Notes: generated by a model not told the origin, from the sequence alone. DNA of 64,000 bases from Hassallia sp050875635 (GCF_050875635.1 NZ_JBPAOH010000003.1:66834-130833), one strand, 5' to 3'. Shown: positions 43,450 through 53,082, counted from the stretch's first letter. Numbers and translations: made by a program.

Positions 43450-43895
43450 AGTGTTTTTGCTTTCTCGGTGAGGAGTGCGATCTTCGGAGCTTACCGTTCG
43501 CGGAGCGTCTCCGACAGGAGAAGGTATCGCCTCGGTTGGGTCGAGTGGCGATCGCGAACTTCGTTAATAATATCAAATTGCTAGTATTAGCAACGCACCA
43601 CATCTAGTACTGCATATATAGGGATTCTGTGTGAAATGCGTTAGCGTTTGCGGAGCGTTCCGCAGGAAAGCTTACCGTTCGCGGAGCGTCTCCGACAGGA
43701 GAAGGTATCGCCCCATCAACAAGCTACTGTATATTTAGGGATTGTGGGTAAGGTGCGTAGGGCAACATTTCCAAGAAACTCAGGAAAATCGCTTGCTTGA
43801 TACCTTCCTTTCTCAACCAACTCTACGGCGAAGGCGATCAAACTGGCGATCGCTTCCTGTGTTGGAGAGAAAGGGCGATCACACTATTTTAAAAC
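43450..43895. other. Gene-free repeat region
   Basis: Two identical 43-bp segments (43489-43531 and 43670-43712) start GCTTACCGTTCGCGGAGCG and carry a CGTCTCCGACAGGAGAAGG block. Diverged members of the element's dispersed repeat family lie between and after them. No gene seen. Confidence 0.6.
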
Positions 43896-46800
43896 TCAGA
43901 TGCTTATGATATCACGAAAAAGTTGAGAAATTTCTTGCCAGTGGGGACGTACCCACCCAGCAATGCGAATTGCCTCTCGCATAATTTCCAACGATAACCT
44001 TGGCTGAACTTTCTCAAATGCTGATGCCCATTCACTTAGATCGTATAGAAATTTATCGAGACTTTGCAATCCAAGTGTGGTGAATGCTTCGACAAAGCGT
44101 CCAATGTTTGCCATCGGCGCTGCTAAACCACTTAGTCCTTCCCTGCGATGGAAGTTATTATCGATCAACAGTTGAACCTCTTTCTTCGCTAGCTCAAAAT
44201 GTCCTGCTTGAGATAATGCAGCTGCAAATGTCCATATTGCTGACTCTCTGCGCCCATAACTTTCAACAGCATAGGTAGCTGCTTTAGCCTCTATAAATAT
44301 TCTATTTGCCTCAGCTTTAAGTCCTGCATTAGTTAAAGCTACTGCTACAGCACATAATGCTTGCGCTTTTTCTAAATCGTCTTCGATATAAAGCATATTT
44401 TCCATAGCCTGGTTAAAATGACCTACCTGAGCTAATGCTTTTACTAAAATGCTTTGTGGTGGTGCATCAATTGAGTTAATTGTCATAGGTTTGTGAGCAA
44501 ATTCCTGAATATCTTGAAAAACTTTATCTGCTTCCAATGTTTGCCCACCTTGCTCAAGAGCAACTGCTAATGCACTTAGTGCTTTGACACGAAATGGATT
44601 GGCTGGCGGAATCATCTGAAGAACTTCCTGTACCTCACTGAAGTGTCCACCTTGGATCAAAGCAATAGCTAATGTAGCCCATATGTCTACCTGCTCGTGT
44701 TCATCACTATTAGATGCGGTTTTCCTTATTGTCGTAAAGATAGCCTTTGCTTGTGCTTGATATCCAGCCTTCTCCATAACTACTGCTAAATTACCCATTG
44801 CTGCTACTGCCGATCTATCTTTGGTAATACTGGCAGCTTCTCTGGCTTCTGTAAAAATTTCTATGGCTCCTTTAATCTGCCCTACTTGCGCTAAAGTATT
44901 TGCTAATGCACTCAAAGCTTCTGCTCGTGTCCAACTGCCTTTAGGAATAGTACAAGCTAATTTATAAGCTACATGGAAACGTCCAGCTTGAGCCAAGTGA
45001 TATACTAAATGATTTTTATATCTGTCACGGCACCACCAAGGACTCTCATAAATAAATTTTCGAGCTTTTGCGAAGAATTTATTAACGTCTTTTTTATATC
45101 CAACTTGAGCTAACACTACTGCAAACCGACCTAATGCACTTGTCCATTCTTCATGGTCATGGGCAGAATTTGAATTATTAGCTTCTATCAAGACTTTAAT
45201 TTCTATAAAAATTGCTTCTACCTCTTCACCTAATCGTTCATCAAGAAATGCTTTAGCTAATTCACTTAATGCTTGTACTTTCCAGCACTTAACCTCAATT
45301 TTATTTGCTACTTGTTTAGCTTCAGTAAAGCGACGTACTTGGGCAAGAGTAGCTACTAAATTTGTTAAATAAAATGCTTTAAACCAGAAATGTTGTTCAC
45401 CAAGTGCAATTTCCTCTGCTTGAACAAAGGCTTTACTTGCCTTATTATTCTGTCCTATTCTATCTAAGGCTTCTGCTAGTTTTGTTAACACATATGCTTT
45501 ATTTGAACTTCTACTGTTAATAAATTTTTCAGATTCTTCAATTACTGTTATAAATTCTGTATAATATACAGTATGGGATATAGCTACTGCTAAATTGACT
45601 AAGATGTTTGCTTTATCCCAACTTCTCATTTGAATTGATAAAGCTAATTCTTTTAGCTCATTCAAAAGTAGATAGTTAACCTCTCCTTTCTTTTGTAGTG
45701 CTTTAAAAACAGCTAATAAGCCGTTAAACTTATTTTCAGGAAACTGTCGCAAACGCGCATAGCTAACAGCTTCATTTTCACGCCCCAACCATACCAGAGT
45801 TTCTAAATCTGTATTATCATAATTGGTTACTCTTTGATTTACTACTTGTCTTGCTGTTTGGAGTTGAGTCAGCATTAATAATTGATTTGCTTCTAATGGA
45901 TCGGCAAAGTCACTTATTGCCAATTCTAAGTCAGCAACATACGCTGTATCACCTGTACAAGCAATATATTTTGCTTCCATCCAATCTGGGGATTTAGTTA
46001 GCAGTTCATACAGTTCTTCTTTTCGCCCAGATTGATGTAGATGGTAAGCTAAATTTTCAAAAAAATAGCCATCATTGGAACCAGTATGCCAGCCATTTGA
46101 GCAACGCGAAGAGTAAGAATTTACAAAACGGTTATGCAATGCCTGTAAATTACCAGCTTGCTTACGCACATAGTCATACTGGAGGTCATGCAAAGTTAAG
46201 CATCCCCGATCATCACGCCGTGCTAGCGATCGCTCTACCAGCACATCTACCACATCTTGCGTGTCGAATTGATCCAACCCTTCCGATTCCCAGAAAATTT
46301 GCAACACAGTTTCAGGAATAGGCGTATCTTCTGGAAAAACGGCAAAATCTAAATAGCGCTTTTGGATATCAGTCTCTAATGCCTCAATACTGACCTGAAT
46401 CGCTTTCAGCAAGTTAGGATAAGGGTAATCAGGAAACTGATGCCTAATTTTTTCTAGATCAGCATTGCAAAGCTTGTGCAGCAGATTGCCCCAACGGTCT
46501 GGCTTACCTTGCACTAATGCACCAATCATTGCTAGCGCCAAAGGCAAGTTACCACATTCTCGCACCACTTCATGTGCCTCAACAGGTAATGTTTCTTTCT
46601 CTTGTTTTGCCCACAATGCTAAGAATGTTAGCGCCTCTTCGTCCTTCAGTAAACCTAGCAAATATCCGACAGCGCCCAGTTCTTGAAGCACTTTATTGTC
46701 GCGTGTTGTAATTAACATCTTGCACCGCTGCCCTAGTGCATTAAACGCCTCAGCGTGTTTGCTTTGCCACACGTCATCTAGAATCACCAAGCAAGCTTTA

Positions 46801-47564
46801 TTTGCTAACAATTCACTCAAGTGAACTCTGCCCTGTTGCACATCTTGGAACATCTGTGAACTACCACCCAGCATTTTGACTAAATCTAATTGCCGTAAGG
46901 TAAGTGCTGGATTTTGACCAAGCGTTATCCACAAGATGCCATCGGGAAAACTATGCCGCACCTCTTCATCCCGCGCCAGCATTGCTGCCAAAACCGATTT
47001 ACCAATCCCGCCCATACCTTGTACTCCAACTCTCAGTGCAGTTCCAGTTACGGCTACTGGCTGGTTTGTACTGTCAAGTACCAATTTTCTTAAGTCTTTG
47101 AGTGCATCAATGCGTGGTAAGAAATTTAATGGTAAATTTGGTATGTGGCTGCTTAACTTTCCTAATGCTGCCGAAGATACTTGAATTTGATGGTTAGTCT
47201 CTGAAGCTGACTGAAGTGAAGTATCAGAGTTAGAGGTTTCCAGCCATTGCAAATACCGTTGTTTTAACCAAGCAAGGAATTCTCGATCTTTATTTCGGCT
47301 TTTCTGTTTATAACCTGGAAAACCTTCCTTGCCATCCTTTGGACAGAACCGCTCATTGTATATTGTCCACATATGCTTCCTAACAGTCTCTGGATTAGGA
47401 GGCAGGTTATCATCTTCTATTGCTTGATCTGCAACCTGTTTGTTAGTTATGACAGTTTCTTGGTTAGGGAATTTAGACAGAAGAATGGCTTGCTCAGTTT
47501 TGGTTAATCCATATCGTTCTTGAGGAAACACCTCCGTTCTTAAAAATGTCTGCCAGCTTTTCAT
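43896..47564 (-). CDS. STAND NTPase: NB-ARC domain with TPR-like repeats
   Basis: 1222 residues. N-terminal helical domain (1-110; TKTEQAILLSKFPNQ and a VRKHMWTIYNERF segment) of unknown type. NB-ARC ATPase about 150-470: Walker A GVQGMGGIGKS (180-190), Walker B CLVILDD (258-264), LITTRD (284-289), GNLPLA (338-343), then a winged-helix region with CLTLHDLQYDYVRKQ. The C-terminal about 650 residues are TPR-like repeats with ALAQVG/ALAVALEQGG units. Such proteins are inflammasome- or R-protein-like switches; several prokaryotic relatives defend against phage. No enzymatic effector domain is recognised, so the N-terminal domain may recruit one. Divergent from the small membrane protein at 47796. 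Confidence 0.9.
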   Translation of the reverse strand: MKSWQTFLRTEVFPQERYGLTKTEQAILLSKFPNQETVITNKQVADQAIEDDNLPPNPETVRKHMWTIYNERFCPKDGKEGFPGYKQKSRNKDREFLAWLKQRYLQWLETSNSDTSLQSASETNHQIQVSSAALGKLSSHIPNLPLNFLPRIDALKDLRKLVLDSTNQPVAVTGTALRVGVQGMGGIGKSVLAAMLARDEEVRHSFPDGILWITLGQNPALTLRQLDLVKMLGGSSQMFQDVQQGRVHLSELLANKACLVILDDVWQSKHAEAFNALGQRCKMLITTRDNKVLQELGAVGYLLGLLKDEEALTFLALWAKQEKETLPVEAHEVVRECGNLPLALAMIGALVQGKPDRWGNLLHKLCNADLEKIRHQFPDYPYPNLLKAIQVSIEALETDIQKRYLDFAVFPEDTPIPETVLQIFWESEGLDQFDTQDVVDVLVERSLARRDDRGCLTLHDLQYDYVRKQAGNLQALHNRFVNSYSSRCSNGWHTGSNDGYFFENLAYHLHQSGRKEELYELLTKSPDWMEAKYIACTGDTAYVADLELAISDFADPLEANQLLMLTQLQTARQVVNQRVTNYDNTDLETLVWLGRENEAVSYARLRQFPENKFNGLLAVFKALQKKGEVNYLLLNELKELALSIQMRSWDKANILVNLAVAISHTVYYTEFITVIEESEKFINSRSSNKAYVLTKLAEALDRIGQNNKASKAFVQAEEIALGEQHFWFKAFYLTNLVATLAQVRRFTEAKQVANKIEVKCWKVQALSELAKAFLDERLGEEVEAIFIEIKVLIEANNSNSAHDHEEWTSALGRFAVVLAQVGYKKDVNKFFAKARKFIYESPWWCRDRYKNHLVYHLAQAGRFHVAYKLACTIPKGSWTRAEALSALANTLAQVGQIKGAIEIFTEAREAASITKDRSAVAAMGNLAVVMEKAGYQAQAKAIFTTIRKTASNSDEHEQVDIWATLAIALIQGGHFSEVQEVLQMIPPANPFRVKALSALAVALEQGGQTLEADKVFQDIQEFAHKPMTINSIDAPPQSILVKALAQVGHFNQAMENMLYIEDDLEKAQALCAVAVALTNAGLKAEANRIFIEAKAATYAVESYGRRESAIWTFAAALSQAGHFELAKKEVQLLIDNNFHRREGLSGLAAPMANIGRFVEAFTTLGLQSLDKFLYDLSEWASAFEKVQPRLSLEIMREAIRIAGWVRPHWQEISQLFRDIISI

Positions 47565-47795
47565 AATTACTGCTATCTTCCCAAAGCCTCTTATAATTCC
47601 GCATATTTTGATTTAGTTTAACCGAATTGGCTGGAAAATGTGTATGTTTTCCGGTTAGATTCAAAAGTGGAAAAATTTTTCCGCTTATATTTTATTTACT
47701 GGAAATTATTTTCTGGGACTTTTTCAAAAGCAGCTTATAGGATGTATTTGTTGGTCATTACACCTGAAAACTAGATTAAAGGATTAAATATATCT

Positions 47796-48077
47796 ATGAA
47801 TCACTCCTCAGTATCTGGGACTATTCAACAGCAACAACAAACAAATCAGTTATTGCGCTGCCAAACAACAATAGCGAAACCAGAAAAACTAGTTTGTACA
47901 ACTGAAAAAGCCATCACCTCACCTTTGGAACAATTAGATACAGTTGTATTAGTTCAATATGGAGGACTTCCATCCGCCATCATCCTAGCTATTGCGTTTC
48001 TCATTCTTGCTTTAGCTGAATACAACAAGGTATTTGTACCTGTAATGCTGCAAAAGCGAGATATAAAGACCAAATAA
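47796..48077 (+). CDS. Small single-pass membrane protein
   Basis: 93 residues. A polar Q-rich N-terminus (SGTIQQQQQTNQLLRCQT) is followed by one hydrophobic helix (GGLPSAIILAIAFLILALAE) at about 57-76 and a basic tail. Family unknown. It is transcribed divergently from the STAND ATPase with a 231-bp shared upstream region, so a functional link (membrane effector or anchor) is possible but unproven. Confidence 0.55.
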   Translation: MNHSSVSGTIQQQQQTNQLLRCQTTIAKPEKLVCTTEKAITSPLEQLDTVVLVQYGGLPSAIILAIAFLILALAEYNKVFVPVMLQKRDIKTK

Positions 48078-48362
48078 TTTATTCATAGCTTAGAACTCAA
48101 CTACAAATGCGATCGCTATCTTCTCCAGCAACGATACCAAATCTTAGGTAGCACCACAGTTGGCGATCGCACAAACGGCGAGTATGGCAACAGTAGCTAG
48201 TAGGGTGCGTTGTCGTCGCAAAAGCGCTGCGCTTCGACTCACTTTCCCTCAGCCACTAAATCGTAGTCTAGCATGAATTTCATAGAGTTCTCGGCTGCAA
48301 TATTAGCTTGCTTAAATTATCATTCTAATAAACTTAGTTTATAGACTTAGTTTAGAAGAATT

Positions 48363-48608
48363 ATGGAAACAGTCAATATCCACCAAGCTAAAACGAATCT
48401 CTCACGGCTTTTGTCGCGGGTAGAACTTGGAGAAGAAATAATTATTTCAAACCGAGGCATTCCCATCGCCAAGCTGGTTCCGTTTCGATCCTCATCCAAT
48501 CGACGCAGTAGTTTAGGGCAGGATCGAGGGCGTTTCGTAGTGCTAGAAGACTTTAACGCTCCCTTGCCGTCAGATATCCTAGCAGCATTTGAGGGTAGTC
48601 AGGAGTGA
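48363..48608 (+). CDS. Phd/YefM-type antitoxin
   Basis: 81 residues. METVNIHQAKTNLSRLLSRV and EEIIISNRGIPIAKLVPF are the classic Phd/YefM N-terminal DNA-binding fold; the acidic C-terminal tail would wrap the toxin. The stop overlaps the toxin start by 4 bp (the toxin begins with GTG). Expected autoregulator. Confidence 0.9.
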   Translation: METVNIHQAKTNLSRLLSRVELGEEIIISNRGIPIAKLVPFRSSSNRRSSLGQDRGRFVVLEDFNAPLPSDILAAFEGSQE

Positions 48609-49003
48609 AACTTTTGCTGGATACGCAGTGCTGGTTATGGTGGTTTGCCCAACCAGAGCGTTTAATTGAGGAGGCGATCACGCAGATTGATGACGAAACT
48701 AATGAATTGTGGCTTTCTGTTGCCAGCGTCTGGGAAATGGGGATAAAAGTTGAAGAAGGAAAGTTGCCGCTACCAGAACCGCTCGACAGTTACATTTCTA
48801 GTCGGATGGTGCAGTTGGGGGTGCGATCACTCTCGATTACAGCATCTCATGCAATACTTGCATCTGCGTTGCCCTTACATCATCGAGATCCTTTTGACAG
48901 AATGTTAATTGCACAAGCGATCGCTGAGGATATGATGCTGGTGAGTGCCGATCCTATGTTTAGACAATATGACGTTTCCATGCTTTGGGCTGCAAGCTCA
49001 TAA
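48605..49003 (+). CDS. PIN-domain toxin (VapC-like)
   Basis: 132 residues from a GTG start (MKLLLDTQCWLWWFAQPERL). Acidic residues fit the PIN set: D6, E in SVASVWEMGIKVEEG, D in HHRDPFDRMLIAQA and D in LVSADPMFRQYDV. Belongs to the WWF/HHRDPFDRML subgroup paired with Phd antitoxins. Second complete PIN module of the nifD element. Confidence 0.92.
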   Translation: MKLLLDTQCWLWWFAQPERLIEEAITQIDDETNELWLSVASVWEMGIKVEEGKLPLPEPLDSYISSRMVQLGVRSLSITASHAILASALPLHHRDPFDRMLIAQAIAEDMMLVSADPMFRQYDVSMLWAASS

Positions 49004-49142
49004 TATATTGCTATACGCACAGAACAGCGCAACGCACGCTACAGGAGGAATGCGATCGCGAACTTCGTTAATAATATCAAATCGGTAGGGTGTATTGTCA
49101 CTCTTCGCAACGCACCCTACTCTAGGGATGCGATCGTACTGG

Positions 49143-49418
49143 TCATTGCAGCGCAAAAATATGGATCAAGTCGATTTTAATAAGCAAAATGCCTTTTGAC
49201 TTACTCAAAATGGCATTTGACTTACTCATTTTGGTGTTTTCCGCAAGCAAAAAGCCTTTTGACTTACTCAAAATGCCTTTTGACTTACTCATTTTGGTGT
49301 TTTCCGCAAGCAAAAAGCCTTTTGACTTACTCATTTTGGTGTTTTCCGCAAGCAAAAAGCCTTTTGACTTTCTCAAAATGCCTTTTGACTTTCTCATTTC
49401 AGTAATTCGCGCATTCAT
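49143..49418 (-). CDS. Repeat-encoded ORF, KSKGFLLAENTKMS type
   Basis: 91 residues consisting of repeated SKSKGFLLAENTKMSKSKGI units. The underlying DNA (49189-49410) is a tandem array of about 42-bp units with a 21-bp sub-unit. The opposite strand has an equally long ORF of FDLLILVFSASKKP units. Either could be chance coding of a repeat. Similar KSKGFLL peptides have been seen in other filamentous cyanobacteria (recollection). No function proposed. Confidence 0.3.
   Translation of the reverse strand: MNARITEMRKSKGILRKSKGFLLAENTKMSKSKGFLLAENTKMSKSKGILSKSKGFLLAENTKMSKSNAILSKSKGILLIKIDLIHIFALQ
49189..49410. repeat. Tandem repeat array with 21/42-bp units
   Basis: Blocks CCTTTTGACTTACTCA alternate with ATTTTGGTGTTTTCCGCAAG and AAAATG linkers; three copies of the TTTTCCGCAAGCAAAAAGCC block are present. 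Open on both strands. Confidence 0.85.
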
Positions 49419-49539
49419 GACAAATATCGCGCTTGTAGCAAAAGCGATTGCAGATTTACCGAAATTCTCTCAAGCCGATCGATACGCAAGTTTTTTAAGG
49501 TAAAGAATATTAACCGTACTCTATTACAAGGTGTATATC

Positions 49540-49965
49540 ATGGCTCGTAGAAAAAGAACCTCCATAGTTTTAGAAAAAGCAGTGCGTCGTGCGGCTGGCG
49601 TAAACTCAATTGATCCGAGTTTAGATTTAGGCAATGGACTCACCTTACCTGCCTTCTCAACCCTGATTGAGACGATGCGAACTAGAGAAAATGCATATAA
49701 CAGTGCCCTTTCCAGCTTGGATAAATTGTACCGTGAAATGCTCGAAACAGAAAACGAGTTGGCAGATATGACAGAACATATGCTGTTGGCAGTTGCAACT
49801 CGATATGGCAAAAGCAGTGTAGAGTACGGCATGGCGGGAGGAATTCCGAAAAATCAGCGCCGCAAGGGACTGCGAGGTGAATCGCCAACTCCTACACCGC
49901 AACCCTCATTCGTTGCCAGTGCGGACAGCAACGGCAATGGAAACAAAGCAACAGCCACAACTTAG
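49540..49965 (+). CDS. Conserved hypothetical protein
   Basis: 141 residues from MARRKRTSIVLEKAVRRAAG (an ATG 9 bp upstream is possible). A helical middle (NAYNSALSSLDKLYREMLET) with coiled-coil character and a low-complexity Pro/Asn tail. Resembles small cyanobacterial proteins of unknown function. It ends at the left REP palindrome of the RAYT gene. Confidence 0.6.
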   Translation: MARRKRTSIVLEKAVRRAAGVNSIDPSLDLGNGLTLPAFSTLIETMRTRENAYNSALSSLDKLYREMLETENELADMTEHMLLAVATRYGKSSVEYGMAGGIPKNQRRKGLRGESPTPTPQPSFVASADSNGNGNKATATT

Positions 49966-49996
49966 TAGGGTGCGTTGCGCTTTGCGACAACGCACC
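49965..49996. repeat. REP palindrome, left of RAYT gene
   Basis: GTAGGGTGCGTTG, a short loop, then CAACGCACC: a 9-bp stem with the GTAG tetranucleotide typical of REPs. Matching copy at 50617-50648. Confidence 0.85.
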
Positions 49997-50058
49997 ACAC
50001 CACACCACATCACATCAATCATGGGCATCCTAAATACAACTACCATCTCTTCATACCC

Positions 50059-50610
50059 ATGCCCAACTACCGCAGACCGCATATTCCCGGTGGCACCTAC
50101 TTCATCACTCAAGTTACCTACCAACGACAACCCTGGCTTTGCTCTGATACCGGACGCACTGCTGTCCGTGCTGCCCTTGGGCATGTCCGACAGAATTACC
50201 CTTTCTCGATTGATGCCTTTGTTCTACTGCCCGATCACTTTCATACCCTATGGACTCTACCTGAAGGAGATAGTAATTTATCGATGCGAATGCTTTTAAT
50301 CAAACGCTTTGTGACCAAATACTACGGGCATCAGCTAGGGCTTGATGTCGCTATCTCCCGTTCGCGGGAAAAGCGAAAAGAAAGAAACTTATGGCAACGC
50401 CGTTTCTGGGAACATCTGATTCGAGATGAAGTTGATTTTGCCAATCATTGCGATTACATTCACTATAATCCTGTGCGGCATAAACTTTGTGAATCACCGC
50501 AGCAATGGACTTTTTCAAGTATTCATCGTTTTATTCAGCAGGAAATTTACTCGCTTGATTGGGGTGGGGGTGGTGAGGTTGAGCTGGCGTCGGATATTTG
50601 GGATGTTTGA
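50059..50610 (+). CDS. REP-associated tyrosine transposase (RAYT)
   Basis: 183 residues from the ATG at 50059 (MPNYRRPHIPGGTYFITQVT); upstream codons are REP sequence. Y1 transposase signatures: HUH-like LLPDHFHTLWTLPEGDSN, a FWEHLIRDEVDFANHCDYIH segment holding the catalytic tyrosine region, and NPVRHKLCESPQQW. RAYTs bind and process REP palindromes; here REPs with GTAG ends flank the gene on both sides and recur in the element. Intact. Confidence 0.93.
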   Translation: MPNYRRPHIPGGTYFITQVTYQRQPWLCSDTGRTAVRAALGHVRQNYPFSIDAFVLLPDHFHTLWTLPEGDSNLSMRMLLIKRFVTKYYGHQLGLDVAISRSREKRKERNLWQRRFWEHLIRDEVDFANHCDYIHYNPVRHKLCESPQQWTFSSIHRFIQQEIYSLDWGGGGEVELASDIWDV

Positions 50611-50616
50611 GATTAT

Positions 50617-50648
50617 GGTGCGTTGCGCTTTGCGACAACGCACCCTAC
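50617..50648. repeat. REP palindrome, right of RAYT gene
   Basis: GGTGCGTTG-loop-CAACGCACCCTAC, oppositely oriented to the left copy so that the GTAG ends face outwards. More REP copies or halves: 49085-49120, 51410-51445, 51717-51748, 52331-52365 and a half at 48200. Confidence 0.85.
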
Positions 50649-50837
50649 ATTAGGGATGCGATCGTACTACGCAAGGGATGCCTTTGTAATACGGGATCGA
50701 TGAGATCGCACAATTACAAAGTTGACACTAGAGGATAACCCACTTATCATGAATTAATAATTAGTTGAATTTATCTTCAAAAAATTATGCAAAATAATTC
50801 CATTTTTATTTATAGGATAAATTTTCCTGATTTAAGT

Positions 50838-51360
50838 CAAAGTTTACGTAGGAAAAGATTACGATTTTAGATTTTATAATGGTCGTGGCGATCGCGATGA
50901 CTACTATTACTTTGATGCTCTCATTTTAGAGCCTGTTAAAATTTCTGGAAAAGATGAGCCGATTGCTTATCCAGGCAATAAACATACCTTTGATTTTGAC
51001 CACTACAATTGTATTAATACCGATTCAAACATAAAGCAAGTTGTTAAAGATGTACTGTTTCCCAGACATCTTGGAGGTTCAAAAGCAAATTGTATATTGC
51101 TTGTAGAAGTTAAAGAACTTAAGGGGTACGACCTCTTACAAGCAATCAAAAGTGTACAGTATATTGATGATGCTCCAATTATTAAAATTGAGCCATTTGT
51201 TGTGAATAAGCGTAAAGATAAACAATATAACGATTCAAACACACAGCTACAGAGCCGTCGTTTTTCTGTTTCTACGATTGGTATGACAGACGTGCAAAAA
51301 ATGGAACTGGCTGAAGATGTTTACGGCATTCCTGACCCACGCTTACTGTCCGAAGATTGA
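50838..51360 (+). pseudogene. Hypothetical gene, probably 5'-frameshifted
   Basis: One frame encodes about 170 residues (YDFRFYNGRGDRDDYYYFDA, YPGNKHTFDFDHYNCINTDS, LLVEVKELKGYDLLQAIKSV, MELAEDVYGIPDPRLLSED) without a good start codon. An ATG at 50787 begins MQNNSIFIYRINFPDLSQ in another frame that stops near 50870. One frameshift near 50840 would join them. No family recognised. Confidence 0.45.
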
Positions 51361-51839
51361 ACACTTATCTGTTAATAAAACACATTTAATTGCCTAGTAA
51401 ACAGAAGAAGTAGGGTGTGTTGTCGCTCTTCGCAACGCACCACATCAATTTTCTTAGCAAATTCAACTCAGCTTATAAACCAATTCCATCTTCAACTTAT
51501 TAATCTCAAGCTGCTTAACTATTTGGTTTGTGAGTTTCTATTGCCATACATTTTTAATGTAGATTTATATCGAAAATAGCTATTCCTAATCTTCGTATTT
51601 CGAGCCATCAATACGGCTGAAGAAAGTGGGTGTTGTGGGTGACAAGAGTAAGGTCATTGAAGAAGGCGATCGCAGCAATTAACAAATTATTGGATATTTG
51701 GGATGTTTGAGATCATGGTGCGTTGCGCTTTACGACAACGCACCCTACAGATTGATGCGATCGCACTTTTAGCAGAACATATTCATTATACTATTCCAGA
51801 ATTTAAGATAAATGATGGGGTTTTGTACAAATCAGTGTT
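51361..51839. other. Gene-free stretch with REP copies
   Basis: A REP copy at 51410-51445. A segment at about 51691-51765 duplicates the last codons of the RAYT gene (TTGGATATTTGGGATGTTTG) plus the following REP palindrome and a GATGCGATCG block. No gene seen. Confidence 0.65.
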
Positions 51840-52265
51840 CTACTCATGCTTTACCTTACTTATGCGGTATCGATAACAAGCATAGTGCATTGCTTTTTTG
51901 TATGGTAAAGAGCTAAAAAAGTCTGACATTATCGCACCACAGGAAGCAGGAACGATGGAGTTATTTCTCAGTATTTTTATATTGGTTTTTTGCATTGTAC
52001 AAAATTTAATAAATTTTGCAATCGCCACCCAAGAAATCTTACCTTCTCCTGGTTTTGCAATTACGCTGCAATGTATCTCAAGGAATATTAAGTTTTTTAT
52101 CCCAGAACAATGCAATATTAACAAAGATCCTTCAATACACAGATATGCTTTTTTATCTTTATAAGAGGTTTTTTCTTTGATTAAGTCTCCAAAGTAGTCT
52201 AAAGCTTCAGCCATATTAACTGAGCTTACTGTACATAACCTATATTTTGGAATGTTTTCTTGCAT
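51840..52265 (-). CDS. Hypothetical protein
   Basis: 141 residues (MQENIPKYRLCTVSSVNMAE), cysteine-containing, mixed fold, no signal peptide. Segments CIEGSLLILHCSGIKNLIFL and GKISWVAIAKFIKF. No family recognised; REP copies lie on both sides. Confidence 0.5.
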   Translation of the reverse strand: MQENIPKYRLCTVSSVNMAEALDYFGDLIKEKTSYKDKKAYLCIEGSLLILHCSGIKNLIFLEIHCSVIAKPGEGKISWVAIAKFIKFCTMQKTNIKILRNNSIVPASCGAIMSDFFSSLPYKKAMHYACYRYRISKVKHE

Positions 52266-52413
52266 AAGTATTTAATCACTTTATATATTTATTAAACGAA
52301 CCGCTTGTAATCTGCTTTTTCAGCTAGCTAGTAGGGTGCGTTGTCACGCAGTGCAACGCACCACATCAATTTTCTTAGTTTGATATGACGTTGCATTGCG
52401 GAGTTGTTAGCCT

Positions 52414-52935
52414 TCATTTAACTATTAACCTAAAGGTGAGACTAATCCGTTCCCCAACTTCCGGCGCTTTCAGAATTGCGTGGAGCCACTGCTCTTGAAT
52501 TTCATTAGACATATAAAGAAGTGAGCCATTAGGCAATGGGTAGCTGAACTGTATGGACTTCTTGTGCTTATGACGGTACACAATTGAACGCACGGCTCCT
52601 AATGAAACAATTGCCACACCCGTTCCTTCGGCAAGCTCTTCACTAGAATCAGAGTGAAAACCCATAGAAGAGTTGCCATTTGGGTAATAATTTAACAAGC
52701 AATTATTCGGAAAAAAACCAAGTTCCCCATGTATTTCCGCGCAAACTTGCTCTATTTGGCTAGGCATGGAGATTTGTTGATACGAAATTTGAGAGTAATT
52801 ATAAGAAACACCAAAACTTGCAGTCTTGCGAGATTTCATGCGCTCATCCCAAGAAACAGACTCTTTGAGGTGCTGAAATAAAGCATCGGCTGAGTGGATG
52901 AAATCCGACTTGAGGTAGATAACGGGTGCGTCCAT
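52414..52935 (-). CDS. AlkB-like 2OG-Fe(II) oxygenase
   Basis: 173 residues. NNCLLNYYPNGNSSMGFHSD contains the N-Y-Y and HxD features of AlkB-type alkylation-repair dioxygenases. VSLGAVRSIVYRHK and a distal His in QEQWLHAILKAPE follow, and the C-terminal RISLTFR holds the 2-oxoglutarate arginines. It likely repairs alkylated nucleic acids, though some family members act on proteins. Adjacent to xisA on the same strand. Confidence 0.85.
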   Translation of the reverse strand: MDAPVIYLKSDFIHSADALFQHLKESVSWDERMKSRKTASFGVSYNYSQISYQQISMPSQIEQVCAEIHGELGFFPNNCLLNYYPNGNSSMGFHSDSSEELAEGTGVAIVSLGAVRSIVYRHKHKKSIQFSYPLPNGSLLYMSNEIQEQWLHAILKAPEVGERISLTFRLIVK

Positions 52936-53082
52936 AATGAAGCAGTTGACTATAATATTACATTATTAAGTTATGCCTAATTTTTCTATATAACGTTTAT
53001 ATTTTGGCACTATAGAAGATTTTCGTCGAGCAACTAGCGTTGTCGAAAAGTGCAACCCACCACATCGATTTTATCAGCAAAT

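Noticed and set aside
52414..52935. Association of the AlkB-like gene with element excision
   Set aside because: Only proximity to xisA supports it; no evidence in sequence.
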